In this document: in pieces, positions 1 through 5,111 of the stretch
Layout: each line of letters starts with the position of its first letter
Position numbering within the stretch: position 1 is the first letter of the stretch
NCBI GenBank assembly: GCA_024638355.1
Contig: JAHEKO010000251.1
Coordinates: 1 to 6,008, forward strand
Length of the DNA: 6,008 bases
Source: Acidobacteriota bacterium
GTDB taxonomy: Bacteria; Acidobacteriota; Thermoanaerobaculia; Multivoradales; JAHEKO01
Direction of reading: 5' to 3'
Program-made: the position numbers and the translations under genes
The notes under the pieces: generated by a model
What the model was told of the DNA's origin: nothing
What the model saw: only the letters and a program-made list of their open reading frames with translations
Databases searched by the model: none

Positions 1-332
1 GATCGCTCGGGGAAGCGGTTGGGCGGCAGCCCCAGGATCACGAGCCGTCGGAGCAGGTAGGCCGCGGCAGCCAGCCAGCCGGCGGCGCTCGGCCCGAGCC
101 AGAAGATCGCCAGCGGCAAGACCGCCGCGCCCAGCCCCAGCGTGCCGGCACCGAGCGGCGCGTGTACGGCCGCGAGCGCGGCCAGCGCCGTGAGGGCGAG
201 TCCGATCGCCGCCGGTGGAGGAGGCAGCTGCGGCCACGGGCTCCAGTAGCTCAGGGTGGCCAGGATCGCCAACCCGGCCACCGCCACAGCCACCTCTCTC
301 GAGTAGCTGCCTACCGTCGGAGCGTCTCTCAC
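1..332 (-). CDS. Partial multi-pass membrane protein, N-terminal part
   Basis: About 110 codons on the minus strand stay open from a GTG at 332 to the window edge, so the C-terminus is missing. I do not recognise the family. The translation is rich in Ala, Leu, Val and Gly and has a short polar start (VRDAPTVGSYSREV). Several hydrophobic stretches follow, consistent with three or four membrane helices separated by Pro-rich turns (LPPPPAA, GLPPNRFPER). The GTG is favoured because a GGAG (345-342) lies 9 bases before it. An in-frame stop, the TAG that ends the neighbouring peptidase, closes the frame further upstream, and no ATG lies between. The gene is 93 bases downstream of the peptidase on the same strand, so it may be co-transcribed. 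It could be the membrane anchor of a signalling protein or a transporter; the visible part does not decide. Later GTG codons at the beginning of the first helix are alternative starts. Confidence 0.6.
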   Translation of the reverse strand, partial: MRDAPTVGSYSREVAVAVAGLAILATLSYWSPWPQLPPPPAAIGLALTALAALAAVHAPLGAGTLGLGAAVLPLAIFWLGPSAAGWLAAAAYLLRRLVILGLPPNRFPER

Positions 333-425
333 CTCGCTGGACTCCAGTCGACGCGAGGGTAGCGCCGCGGCGCCCCGGTTGCAATGCAGCGCACGACGCC
401 CTGCGGCGCCGTCGCGCCGGCCAGG

Positions 426-1418
426 CTAGGCCAGATCCTTGACCGCCGGCAGGATGCCGAAGCCGTCGGCGCTGCGCACTCCGGCCAGAATCGCCTCGGT
501 CACCGCCCGCTGCGCCAGCGCGCCGACCTGGTGGATGTGCGCCGGCCGCTCACCGCGGGCGAGGGTCACGATCAGATCGCCGTCGAAGAGCGTGAGCGCC
601 GGAGCGAGTGCCCGGTGAAGGCCGCCGAACGCCATCTCGCACACTTTTCGGGCCTCCGGCTTGGTCAAGCGGGCATCGGTCATCACCACCGCCAGGGTGG
701 TGTTGCTCTCCCAGGGATGGGGATTACCGGGCGCGAGCCGCTCGAGAATCGCCTCGCCGTCCTCGAGCTCGAGCGAGTCGGCGGCCATTCGCGCGCCCGC
801 CACCGGGGCGCCGGACATGGGATCGCGCACCGACCCGTAGGCGTTGACCGCGACGGCGGCGGCGACGGTCGGCCCCTCCGGCGCGGTCAGGCTGGCGAAG
901 CCGAAGCCGCCCTTCATGCAGCGCTCGCGGCCGCTCATCTTGCCGACGGTCGCGCCGGTCCCGACGCCCACACTGCCGCACTCGATCTCGCCGGCGGCGG
1001 CGGCGTCGAGAGCCGTTTCGACCAGCGCTCGCGAGGGCACGGCCGCGCCGTCGCCGAAGCCGAAGTCGAAGAGAATGGCGGTCGGCACCACCGGCACGAG
1101 CCGGTACCCGGTCTCGAGGCCATGGCCACCAGCCGCCAGCCGCTCGAGCACGGCATCGGAGCAGGCGAGGCCGTAGGTGCTGCCGCCGGCCAGCACCACG
1201 CCGTGCGCCTTCGAGTTGATGCTGTGCCCGATCCGCAGCGAGTCGAACTGGCGGGTGCCGGTCGCCGTGCCGCGGACGTCGGCCGCGGCCGTCGCGCCCT
1301 CGGGGCAGAGGATCACCGTCACGCCGGTCATCCCCTCGAAGTCGGAGCCGTGACCCAGCGTGAAGCCGTCGAGCGTCAGCCGCCGGCCGACCGGGATCTC
1401 TGGAGTGGACGCGGACAT
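426..1418 (-). CDS. P1 family peptidase (S58, DmpA/NylC-type N-terminal nucleophile hydrolase)
   Basis: This is a complete 330-residue member of the P1/S58 family. These enzymes are made as a precursor that cuts itself so that a Ser or Thr at the new N-terminus becomes the catalytic nucleophile. They act as aminopeptidases or amidases on small peptides, beta-peptides or oligoamides. Family motifs appear in order: LAGGSTYGLACSDAV (about 77-90), VPTAILFDFGFGD (111-123), GSVGVGTGATVGK (148-160), MKGGFGFAS (168-176) and VNAYGSVRDP (191-200). The likely self-cleavage site is Asn239-Thr240 in ESNTTLAVVMTDA, the Asn-Thr form known from NylC rather than the Gly-Ser form of DmpA. No signal peptide is visible, so it is probably cytoplasmic. 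The length is normal for the family. The ATG has no Shine-Dalgarno at a useful distance, but TACAAT lies 10 bases upstream, suggesting a leaderless or nearly leaderless message. The substrate cannot be told. Confidence 0.93.
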   Translation of the reverse strand: MSASTPEIPVGRRLTLDGFTLGHGSDFEGMTGVTVILCPEGATAAADVRGTATGTRQFDSLRIGHSINSKAHGVVLAGGSTYGLACSDAVLERLAAGGHGLETGYRLVPVVPTAILFDFGFGDGAAVPSRALVETALDAAAAGEIECGSVGVGTGATVGKMSGRERCMKGGFGFASLTAPEGPTVAAAVAVNAYGSVRDPMSGAPVAGARMAADSLELEDGEAILERLAPGNPHPWESNTTLAVVMTDARLTKPEARKVCEMAFGGLHRALAPALTLFDGDLIVTLARGERPAHIHQVGALAQRAVTEAILAGVRSADGFGILPAVKDLA

Positions 1419-1428
1419 GGTGCGCGGG

Positions 1429-1434
1429 ATTGTA
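1429..1434 (-). promoter_or_regulatory. Candidate -10 element of the P1 peptidase gene
   Basis: On the minus strand TACAAT matches five of six bases of the TATAAT consensus. It ends 10 bases before the peptidase ATG, so transcription would begin at or within a few bases of the start codon. The only Shine-Dalgarno-like run (GGAGG) lies upstream of the hexamer and would not be in the transcript. No good -35 is seen 16-18 bases further up. Confidence 0.4.
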
Positions 1435-1465
1435 CTCCTCCCGCCTGAGATACTGGCCGTCCGTC

Positions 1466-2182
1466 ATGCTCGACCGCCCGCCACCCTGGATCGTCGGCCA
1501 CCGCGGCGTCGCCGCCGAGGCGCTCGAGAACAGCTTGCCGAGCTTCGAGCTCGCCATCGAGCAAGGCGCCGACATGATCGAGCTCGACGTCCAGCTCACC
1601 GCCGACGGCGAGCTCGTGGTCTTTCACGACTGGAGCCTGGAACGCCTGGCGGGGGGCCCCGAGGTGGTCGAAGACGAGCCGCGCGAGCGCCTGACGGCTC
1701 GAATGCCCGAGCTGTGCACCCTGGCTCGGATCCTCGACGCCCTGCCCGCCCGCGTGCCGCTCAACGTCGAGCTCAAGCGCAGGCGGGCGGAGCCGGAGGC
1801 GCTCGCCCGGGCGCTGGCGGCCGCGCTCGGCGACCGACCCGGCGTACTCCTCTCGAGCTTCGACTGGACCCTCCTCGAAACGATCCGAGCTCGGCTGCCC
1901 GAGCGCCCGCTGGCGCCCCTCGGCGACCGCTCGCCCGGCGAGCTGCTGGCGGCGGCCGACCGCTTGCGGGCGTGGAGCGTCCATTGCCACCACGCGCTGG
2001 CGAGCGCCGAGCTGGTGGCCGCCGCGGCGCGGCGGGAGCGGCCGGTGCTCGTCTACACCGTGAATGATGCCGGCGTCGCCCGCGAGCTCTTCGAGCGCGG
2101 CGTGGCCGGCGTCTTTACCGACTCGGCGGGGCGCCTGCGCCGAGAGCTCGACCGCGCCGCTCCCCGCGGGTCCTTCGCCTAG
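1466..2182 (+). CDS. Glycerophosphodiester phosphodiesterase family protein
   Basis: The 238-residue product is a GDPD-family TIM-barrel enzyme, expected to hydrolyse glycerophosphodiesters to glycerol-3-phosphate and an alcohol. It has the usual metal and catalytic residues: His12-Arg13-Gly14 (GHRG), Glu21-Asn22 (LEN), Glu39 and Asp41 (IELDVQLTADGELVVFHD), His54, and Glu102/Lys104 (LNVELK). Late barrel motifs are also present: SSFDWTLLETIRARLPE, then VLVYTVND and GVAGVFTDS near the C-terminus. There is no signal peptide, so a cytoplasmic UgpQ-like role in phospholipid head-group salvage is likely. The ATG at 1466 is preferred over an in-frame TTG at 1430 because the extra 12 residues do not belong to the fold and would run almost to the divergent peptidase start. 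No strong Shine-Dalgarno precedes the ATG; GATACT at 1449-1454 is a weak -10 candidate. The gene converges on the next one with a 19-base gap. Substrate specificity is not determined. Confidence 0.92.
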   Translation: MLDRPPPWIVGHRGVAAEALENSLPSFELAIEQGADMIELDVQLTADGELVVFHDWSLERLAGGPEVVEDEPRERLTARMPELCTLARILDALPARVPLNVELKRRRAEPEALARALAAALGDRPGVLLSSFDWTLLETIRARLPERPLAPLGDRSPGELLAAADRLRAWSVHCHHALASAELVAAAARRERPVLVYTVNDAGVARELFERGVAGVFTDSAGRLRRELDRAAPRGSFA

Positions 2183-2201
2183 CCCGCAGGATCGCGGCCC
2201 G

Positions 2202-2741
2202 TCACGGCCGGCCGGCCTCGGAGAAGTCCGGCCGCCGCCACGACCAGCGCAGCTCCGGCTCCGCGCTCAAGCCGCGCCGCTCGAGCAGCTCGCCCAGCCG
2301 CTGCAGGAACTCGGTGCGCCCCTCGATCACGCCGAGATTGAGAAAGAACTCCCGGCCCCTGCCGGGCGACGCCTCGTAGACCAGCCGCAACGACTGGGTC
2401 TCGGCCTTCGGGGCGCACGCCAGGATGCTGTCGAACGGAATGCGGCGCGGACGGAAGGTGTGGAGCGGCTGGTAGGCGAGAGCGTCGGCGTCGAGGACGA
2501 CGGCGGGGCCGCCCGCGGTCCACCAGACCTTGGCGAGCGATCCCAGGAAGAGGAGTCCGTAGAGGAGCAGAGCGCCGAAGGCGCGGCTGAGCGGCTGGCT
2601 CTGCGGGTCGCGCAAGAGCCAGGTGACGCCACCCAGAACGCCGACGATACCCAGGCCCCAGAGCGTAGCCCGGCGGCAGATCTGCCGCACCCAGGGCCGG
2701 AATCCGAACGATCGCGCCTGGCTCTGGAGCTCCTCGGGCAT
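2202..2741 (-). CDS. Hypothetical two-helix membrane protein with possible PH-like C-terminal domain
   Basis: I do not recognise this 179-residue protein by name. It has a polar N-terminus with several Arg residues (about 1-25), then two hydrophobic helices (about 26-43 and 53-74). A soluble C-terminal part (about 77-157) alternates short hydrophobic strands with a closing amphipathic helix (FLQRLGELLERRG). The order of two helices, then AVVLDADALAYQPL, IPFDSILACAPKAE and SLRLVYE, recalls bacterial PH-domain membrane proteins. That resemblance is by eye only. The reading frame is supported by its membrane topology, its codon use and its tight convergence with the phosphodiesterase gene. The ATG at 2741 has no Shine-Dalgarno; TACGAT lies 8 bases upstream, as in the peptidase gene. 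It is transcribed away from the LiaF/LytTR operon and shares the intergenic region that holds the direct repeats, so shared control is possible. Confidence 0.65.
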   Translation of the reverse strand: MPEELQSQARSFGFRPWVRQICRRATLWGLGIVGVLGGVTWLLRDPQSQPLSRAFGALLLYGLLFLGSLAKVWWTAGGPAVVLDADALAYQPLHTFRPRRIPFDSILACAPKAETQSLRLVYEASPGRGREFFLNLGVIEGRTEFLQRLGELLERRGLSAEPELRWSWRRPDFSEAGRP

Positions 2742-2749
2742 GGCGCGTC

Positions 2750-2755
2750 ATCGTA
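2750..2755 (-). promoter_or_regulatory. Candidate -10 element of the divergent membrane gene
   Basis: TACGAT on the minus strand matches four of six bases of TATAAT, including the important second A and last T. It lies 8 bases before the ATG at 2741, which would give a leaderless message. The -35 position (roughly 2772-2778) falls inside the left copy of the direct repeat, so a protein bound there could interfere with this promoter. Confidence 0.3.
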
Positions 2756-2763
2756 CCCCGCCC

Positions 2764-2798
2764 GCCGTTCACCGACCCCCAACCACCGCTCACCGACC
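2764..2798 (+). promoter_or_regulatory. Tandem direct repeat, candidate LytTR-type operator
   Basis: CCGTTCACCGACC (2765-2777) recurs as CCGCTCACCGACC (2786-2798), 12 of 13 bases identical and exactly 21 bp apart, so both copies face the same side of the helix. Read as 9-base half-sites, GCCGTTCAC (2764-2772) and ACCGCTCAC (2785-2793) are separated by 12 bp. The published LytTR pattern is two direct repeats of [TA][AC][CA]GTTN[AG][TG] with a 12-13 bp spacer. Each copy fits six of the eight constrained positions. A LytTR regulator is encoded four genes downstream. The spacing is an exact fit and the bases are a partial one, so this is a candidate only. Confidence 0.5.
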
Positions 2799-2804
2799 GG
2801 GCTG

Positions 2805-2832
2805 TTCCCTTTCTCGATCTGGAGCGTAGATT
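2805..2832 (+). promoter_or_regulatory. Candidate promoter of the LiaF-like/LytTR operon
   Basis: TAGATT (2827-2832) is a fair -10, with four of six bases matching. The best -35 candidate, TTCCCT (2805-2810) with a 16-base spacer, is poor. The right copy of the direct repeat ends only a few bases upstream of this weak -35, the usual arrangement for a promoter that needs an activator. Transcription would start near 2840, ahead of the GGAGGA at 2847. Confidence 0.35.
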
Positions 2833-2846
2833 GGGCGCGACAGAAC

Positions 2847-2852
2847 GGAGGA
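2847..2852 (+). promoter_or_regulatory. Ribosome binding site deciding the ATG at 2858
   Basis: GGAGGA lies 5 bases before the ATG. The frame is open back to a TTG at 2831, but that codon overlaps the candidate -10 and has no Shine-Dalgarno, so the ATG is the start. Confidence 0.75.
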
Positions 2853-2857
2853 TTCCG

Positions 2858-3367
2858 ATGACCGACAGCAAGAAGAACGGACAGCTCATCGCCGGGGTGC
2901 TCCTGGCCGGCCTGGGCCTCGTCCTGACCCTCCAACATCTGGCGGGCTTCGAGATCTACGGCCTCTACCGGCTCTGGCCGCTGATCGTGATGGCCTTCGG
3001 CGTCGCTCGCCTGATGGGAAGCACCACCAAGGAGCGCAGCTCCGGCCTGTTCCTGATCTTCCTGAGCCTCTGGTTCCTGATCAACACCCTGGAGGTCTAC
3101 GGCCTCGACTGGGGTGAATCGTGGCCCCTGCTCCTGATCCTGCTCGGCATCTCGCGCCTGATCCTGCCGGAGGACGGACGCCGCTCCGGGGGATTCCTGC
3201 TGCTGGCGATCGGCGCCTGGGCCTTCATCAACGTTTTCGAGGTCTGGGGCCTCTACTGGGAGAACTCCTGGTCGATCGGCCTGATCATCGTCGGCCTCTT
3301 CATTGTCTGGCGGGCCCTGTTCGAGGGTCGGCCGGTCGTCCGGTCCAAGGAGATCACCAATGGCTGA
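2858..3367 (+). CDS. LiaI/LiaF-like transmembrane-region protein with three hairpin repeats
   Basis: The 169-residue product is almost entirely membrane-embedded. It consists of three copies of a helix-turn-helix unit of the LiaI-LiaF transmembrane type (DUF5668-like) with a period of about 50 residues. The units cover about 10-53, 62-103 and 111-154. Each has a first helix, a turn with an aromatic-Gly motif (FEIYGLYRLWP, LEVYGLDWGESWP, FEVWGLYWENSW) and a second helix ending near an Arg. The protein starts MTDSKKNG and ends in a charged tail (RPVVRSKEITNG), with no soluble domain. LiaI/LiaF family members sense or transmit envelope stress at the membrane; this one probably partners the LiaF-like protein next to it. 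Its last 8 bases overlap that gene's start, which implies translational coupling. Exact helix limits and partner contacts are inferred. Confidence 0.85.
   Translation: MTDSKKNGQLIAGVLLAGLGLVLTLQHLAGFEIYGLYRLWPLIVMAFGVARLMGSTTKERSSGLFLIFLSLWFLINTLEVYGLDWGESWPLLLILLGISRLILPEDGRRSGGFLLLAIGAWAFINVFEVWGLYWENSWSIGLIIVGLFIVWRALFEGRPVVRSKEITNG
3347..3352 (+). promoter_or_regulatory. Ribosome binding site deciding the ATG at 3360
   Basis: AAGGAG lies 7 bases before the ATG at 3360, inside the end of the upstream gene. It argues against an in-frame start at 3303, whose extra residues are Arg/Gly/Ser-rich and come from out-of-frame reading of the preceding gene. Confidence 0.75.
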
Positions 3368-4040
3368 TTCCTATCGCATCAGTACCCCCAAGCTCATCCT
3401 CGGCCTGGCGGTGGTCGCCGCCGGTGTCCTCTTTACGCTCGACAACCTGGATCTGGTCGACGCCGACGACTTCTTCCTCTACTGGCCGGTCGCCCTGATT
3501 CTGATCGGAGTGACCCAGATCTTCGGCGCCAGCCGCCAGCAGGCGGTGTGGGGATGGATTCTGACCGCGGCGGGAGTCTGGTTCCTGCTCTACAACCTCG
3601 AGATCGTCGACGTCGAGCCGTGGGTCTTCTTCTGGCCCGCGATTCTCCTGCTGATCGGCATCAACTTGATTCTCGGCGCGCTGCGTCGATCGGCGCCGGT
3701 CGAGGAGGACTCGGCGGTCAATGGCTTCGCCTTCTGGAGCGGCCTCGAGCGCAAGTTCGCCTCCCAGGACTTTCGCGGCGGCGACCTGACCGCGATCATG
3801 GGCGGCTGCGAGATCGACCTGCGGCAGGCCAAGATCACCGGCGAGCCGCCGGCCCTTCACGTCTTCGCCTTCTGGGGCGGTATCGACGTCAAGGTACCCA
3901 AGGAGTGGCGGGTCGATTTCCGCGTGCTGCCGCTGCTCGGCGGGGCCAGCGACGAGACCACCTCACCGGACAACGCCCAGGCGCCGACCCTGGTGGTCAA
4001 GGGCATGGCTATCATGGGCGGCGTCTGCGTCGAGAACTGA
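3360..4040 (+). CDS. LiaF-like membrane protein (two hairpins plus LiaF C-terminal domain)
   Basis: This 226-residue protein has two parts. Residues about 11-56 and 65-108 are two copies of the same membrane hairpin seen in the preceding gene, with a period of exactly 50 residues (compare LDNLDLVDADDFFLYWP with LYNLEIVDVEPWVFFWP). Residues about 119-226 form a soluble domain typical of LiaF (cell-wall-active antibiotic response family, DUF2154-like). It shows NGFAFWSG, AIMGGCEIDLRQAKI, FAFWGGIDVKVPKEW, LLGGASDET and GMAIMGGVCVEN in order. In Bacillota, LiaF holds the LiaS kinase inactive until cell-envelope damage. By analogy this protein may restrain or inform the kinase encoded 27 bases downstream. 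That partner is a LytS-type kinase, not LiaS, so the functional link is inference. The four-helix plus C-terminal layout and the length match LiaF homologues. Confidence 0.88.
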   Translation: MADSYRISTPKLILGLAVVAAGVLFTLDNLDLVDADDFFLYWPVALILIGVTQIFGASRQQAVWGWILTAAGVWFLLYNLEIVDVEPWVFFWPAILLLIGINLILGALRRSAPVEEDSAVNGFAFWSGLERKFASQDFRGGDLTAIMGGCEIDLRQAKITGEPPALHVFAFWGGIDVKVPKEWRVDFRVLPLLGGASDETTSPDNAQAPTLVVKGMAIMGGVCVEN

Positions 4041-4067
4041 CGGCCGGAGAGCCACCCGAGCGATTCC

Positions 4068-5111
4068 GTGCATCCGATCCTCAAGGACAAAGCGAGCCTG
4101 GCGCTCTACCTCTTCGGCTGGGCGCTCGTGGGAGCGCTCCTGGCCCTGGTCATCGCCGGCAACCGGGCCGAGCTCTGGCCGTCCGCGGTCCTGCTGACGG
4201 TGCCGCTGACCCTGGTCTACGCCTTCGTCTGCCTGGCCTCCTGGTACCTCTGCCTGGCCAATCCGGTCCCGGGAACGCCCCTGGTGCGGGTCGTCGGCTC
4301 GCAGCTCGCCGCGGCGCTGCTGTCGACCGGCCTACTGCTGCTGCTCGGGCGCGCCTGGTCCCGGGTGAGTGCGAGCGAGTCCCTTTTCGGCGAGCACCGG
4401 CTGCTGCTCTTCGCCGCCGGCATCCTGCTCTACCTCCTGGCCGCGACGCTCGGCTATCTCCTGATCGCCTTCGAGTCGTCGCGCAAGGCGCGGCAGGAGG
4501 CGCTCGAGCTGGAGGTACTGGCTCGCGAGGCCGAGCTGCAGGCGTTTCGAACGCAGATCGATCCGCACTTCCTGTTCAACTGCCTCAACTCGATCAGCTC
4601 GCTCTGCGGCTCCGACCCGACCGCCGCCCGTCACACCGCCGTCCGGCTGGGGGATTTCCTGCGCGCCAGCCTCAAGCTGGGCTCCGACGACACGATCCCG
4701 CTCGAAGAGGAGCTGCAGCTCTGCTCGGCCTACCTCGACGTCGAGCGGGTGCGCTTCCAAGACCGCCTCGTCTACCGCCAGGAGATCGAGAAGAGCTGCC
4801 TTCGCGAGCGGCTGCCCGCGCTCCTGCTGCAGCCGCTTCTCGAGAACGCGCTCAAACACGGCATCGCCCATCTGCTCGAAGGCGGCGAGGTAGCGCTCGA
4901 ATGCCGGCGCAACGGCCGCGATCTCGTCATCTCGCTCGTCAACAGCTGCGATCCGGCCCGGCCGCGAAGCCGCGGCGCGGGCATCGGACTGGCCAATGTG
5001 CGGGGGCGACTCGCGCTCCTCTACGGCAACCGCGCCTCGCTCGCGGTCACCGAAAAAGAGGAGAGCTTCGGCGTCGAGATTCGCCTGCCGCTCACGGAGG
5101 AGGGCTCGTGA
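4068..5111 (+). CDS. Sensor histidine kinase, LytS/YehU family
   Basis: This is a 347-residue membrane histidine kinase. Four hydrophobic segments (about 11-30, 40-62, 75-95 and 110-135) are followed by a charged, probably coiled-coil linker (about 136-160). The His_kinase-family H-box reads FRTQIDPHFLFNCLNSISSL, with His167 as the phosphate acceptor. The ATPase part shows the N-box LLLQPLLENALKHG (252-265; Asn260, His264) and the glycine box GAGIGLANVRGRL (303-315), ending EIRLPL. There is no PAS, GAF or 5TM-5TMR_LYT sensor, so the signal probably enters through the short membrane bundle or through the LiaF-like neighbour. The GTG at 4068 is the first possible start after an in-frame stop at 4038-4040. 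Its Shine-Dalgarno is weak (CCGAG, 7 bases away), so the start is the least certain part. Its stop overlaps the regulator's start by four bases, marking a cognate pair. Confidence 0.95.
   Translation: MHPILKDKASLALYLFGWALVGALLALVIAGNRAELWPSAVLLTVPLTLVYAFVCLASWYLCLANPVPGTPLVRVVGSQLAAALLSTGLLLLLGRAWSRVSASESLFGEHRLLLFAAGILLYLLAATLGYLLIAFESSRKARQEALELEVLAREAELQAFRTQIDPHFLFNCLNSISSLCGSDPTAARHTAVRLGDFLRASLKLGSDDTIPLEEELQLCSAYLDVERVRFQDRLVYRQEIEKSCLRERLPALLLQPLLENALKHGIAHLLEGGEVALECRRNGRDLVISLVNSCDPARPRSRGAGIGLANVRGRLALLYGNRASLAVTEKEESFGVEIRLPLTEEGS
5096..5104 (+). promoter_or_regulatory. Ribosome binding site for the GTG start of the response regulator
   Basis: GGAGGAGGG lies within the last codons of the kinase gene; its GGAGG core is 7 bases before the GTG at 5108. 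It fixes this start although the regulator's frame stays open far upstream by chance. Confidence 0.75.

Noticed and set aside
333..425. GC-rich repeats of GGCGCC/GCCGCGGC type in the 93-bp gap downstream of the peptidase as a terminator
   Set aside because: No clean stem with a following T-run on the minus strand; the composition is ordinary for this genome.
384..1448. 354-residue plus-strand frame opposite the P1 peptidase
   Set aside because: Low-complexity His/Arg/Gly/Ala-rich translation without motifs; the minus strand encodes clear S58 family motifs throughout.
1430..1465. TTG start at 1430 for the phosphodiesterase
   Set aside because: It would add 12 residues not belonging to the GDPD fold, has no spaced Shine-Dalgarno, and starts 11 bases from the divergent gene's start codon.
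724..1599. 291-residue minus-strand frame crossing the peptidase and phosphodiesterase genes
   Set aside because: Arg-rich shadow frame in GC-rich DNA that overlaps two well-supported genes on different strands.
2206..2217. GGCCGGCCGGCC palindrome near the convergent gene ends as a bidirectional terminator
   Set aside because: It lies inside the C-terminal coding sequence of the minus-strand gene, has no T-run on either side, and such GC palindromes are common in this DNA.
3548..5107. Very long upstream extension of the response-regulator frame (open from 3548), which would make a 771-residue protein
   Set aside because: It reads the LiaF-like and kinase genes out of frame and gives Arg/Ala/Pro-rich sequence with no domain. 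GTG 5108 with a strong ribosome site is the real start.
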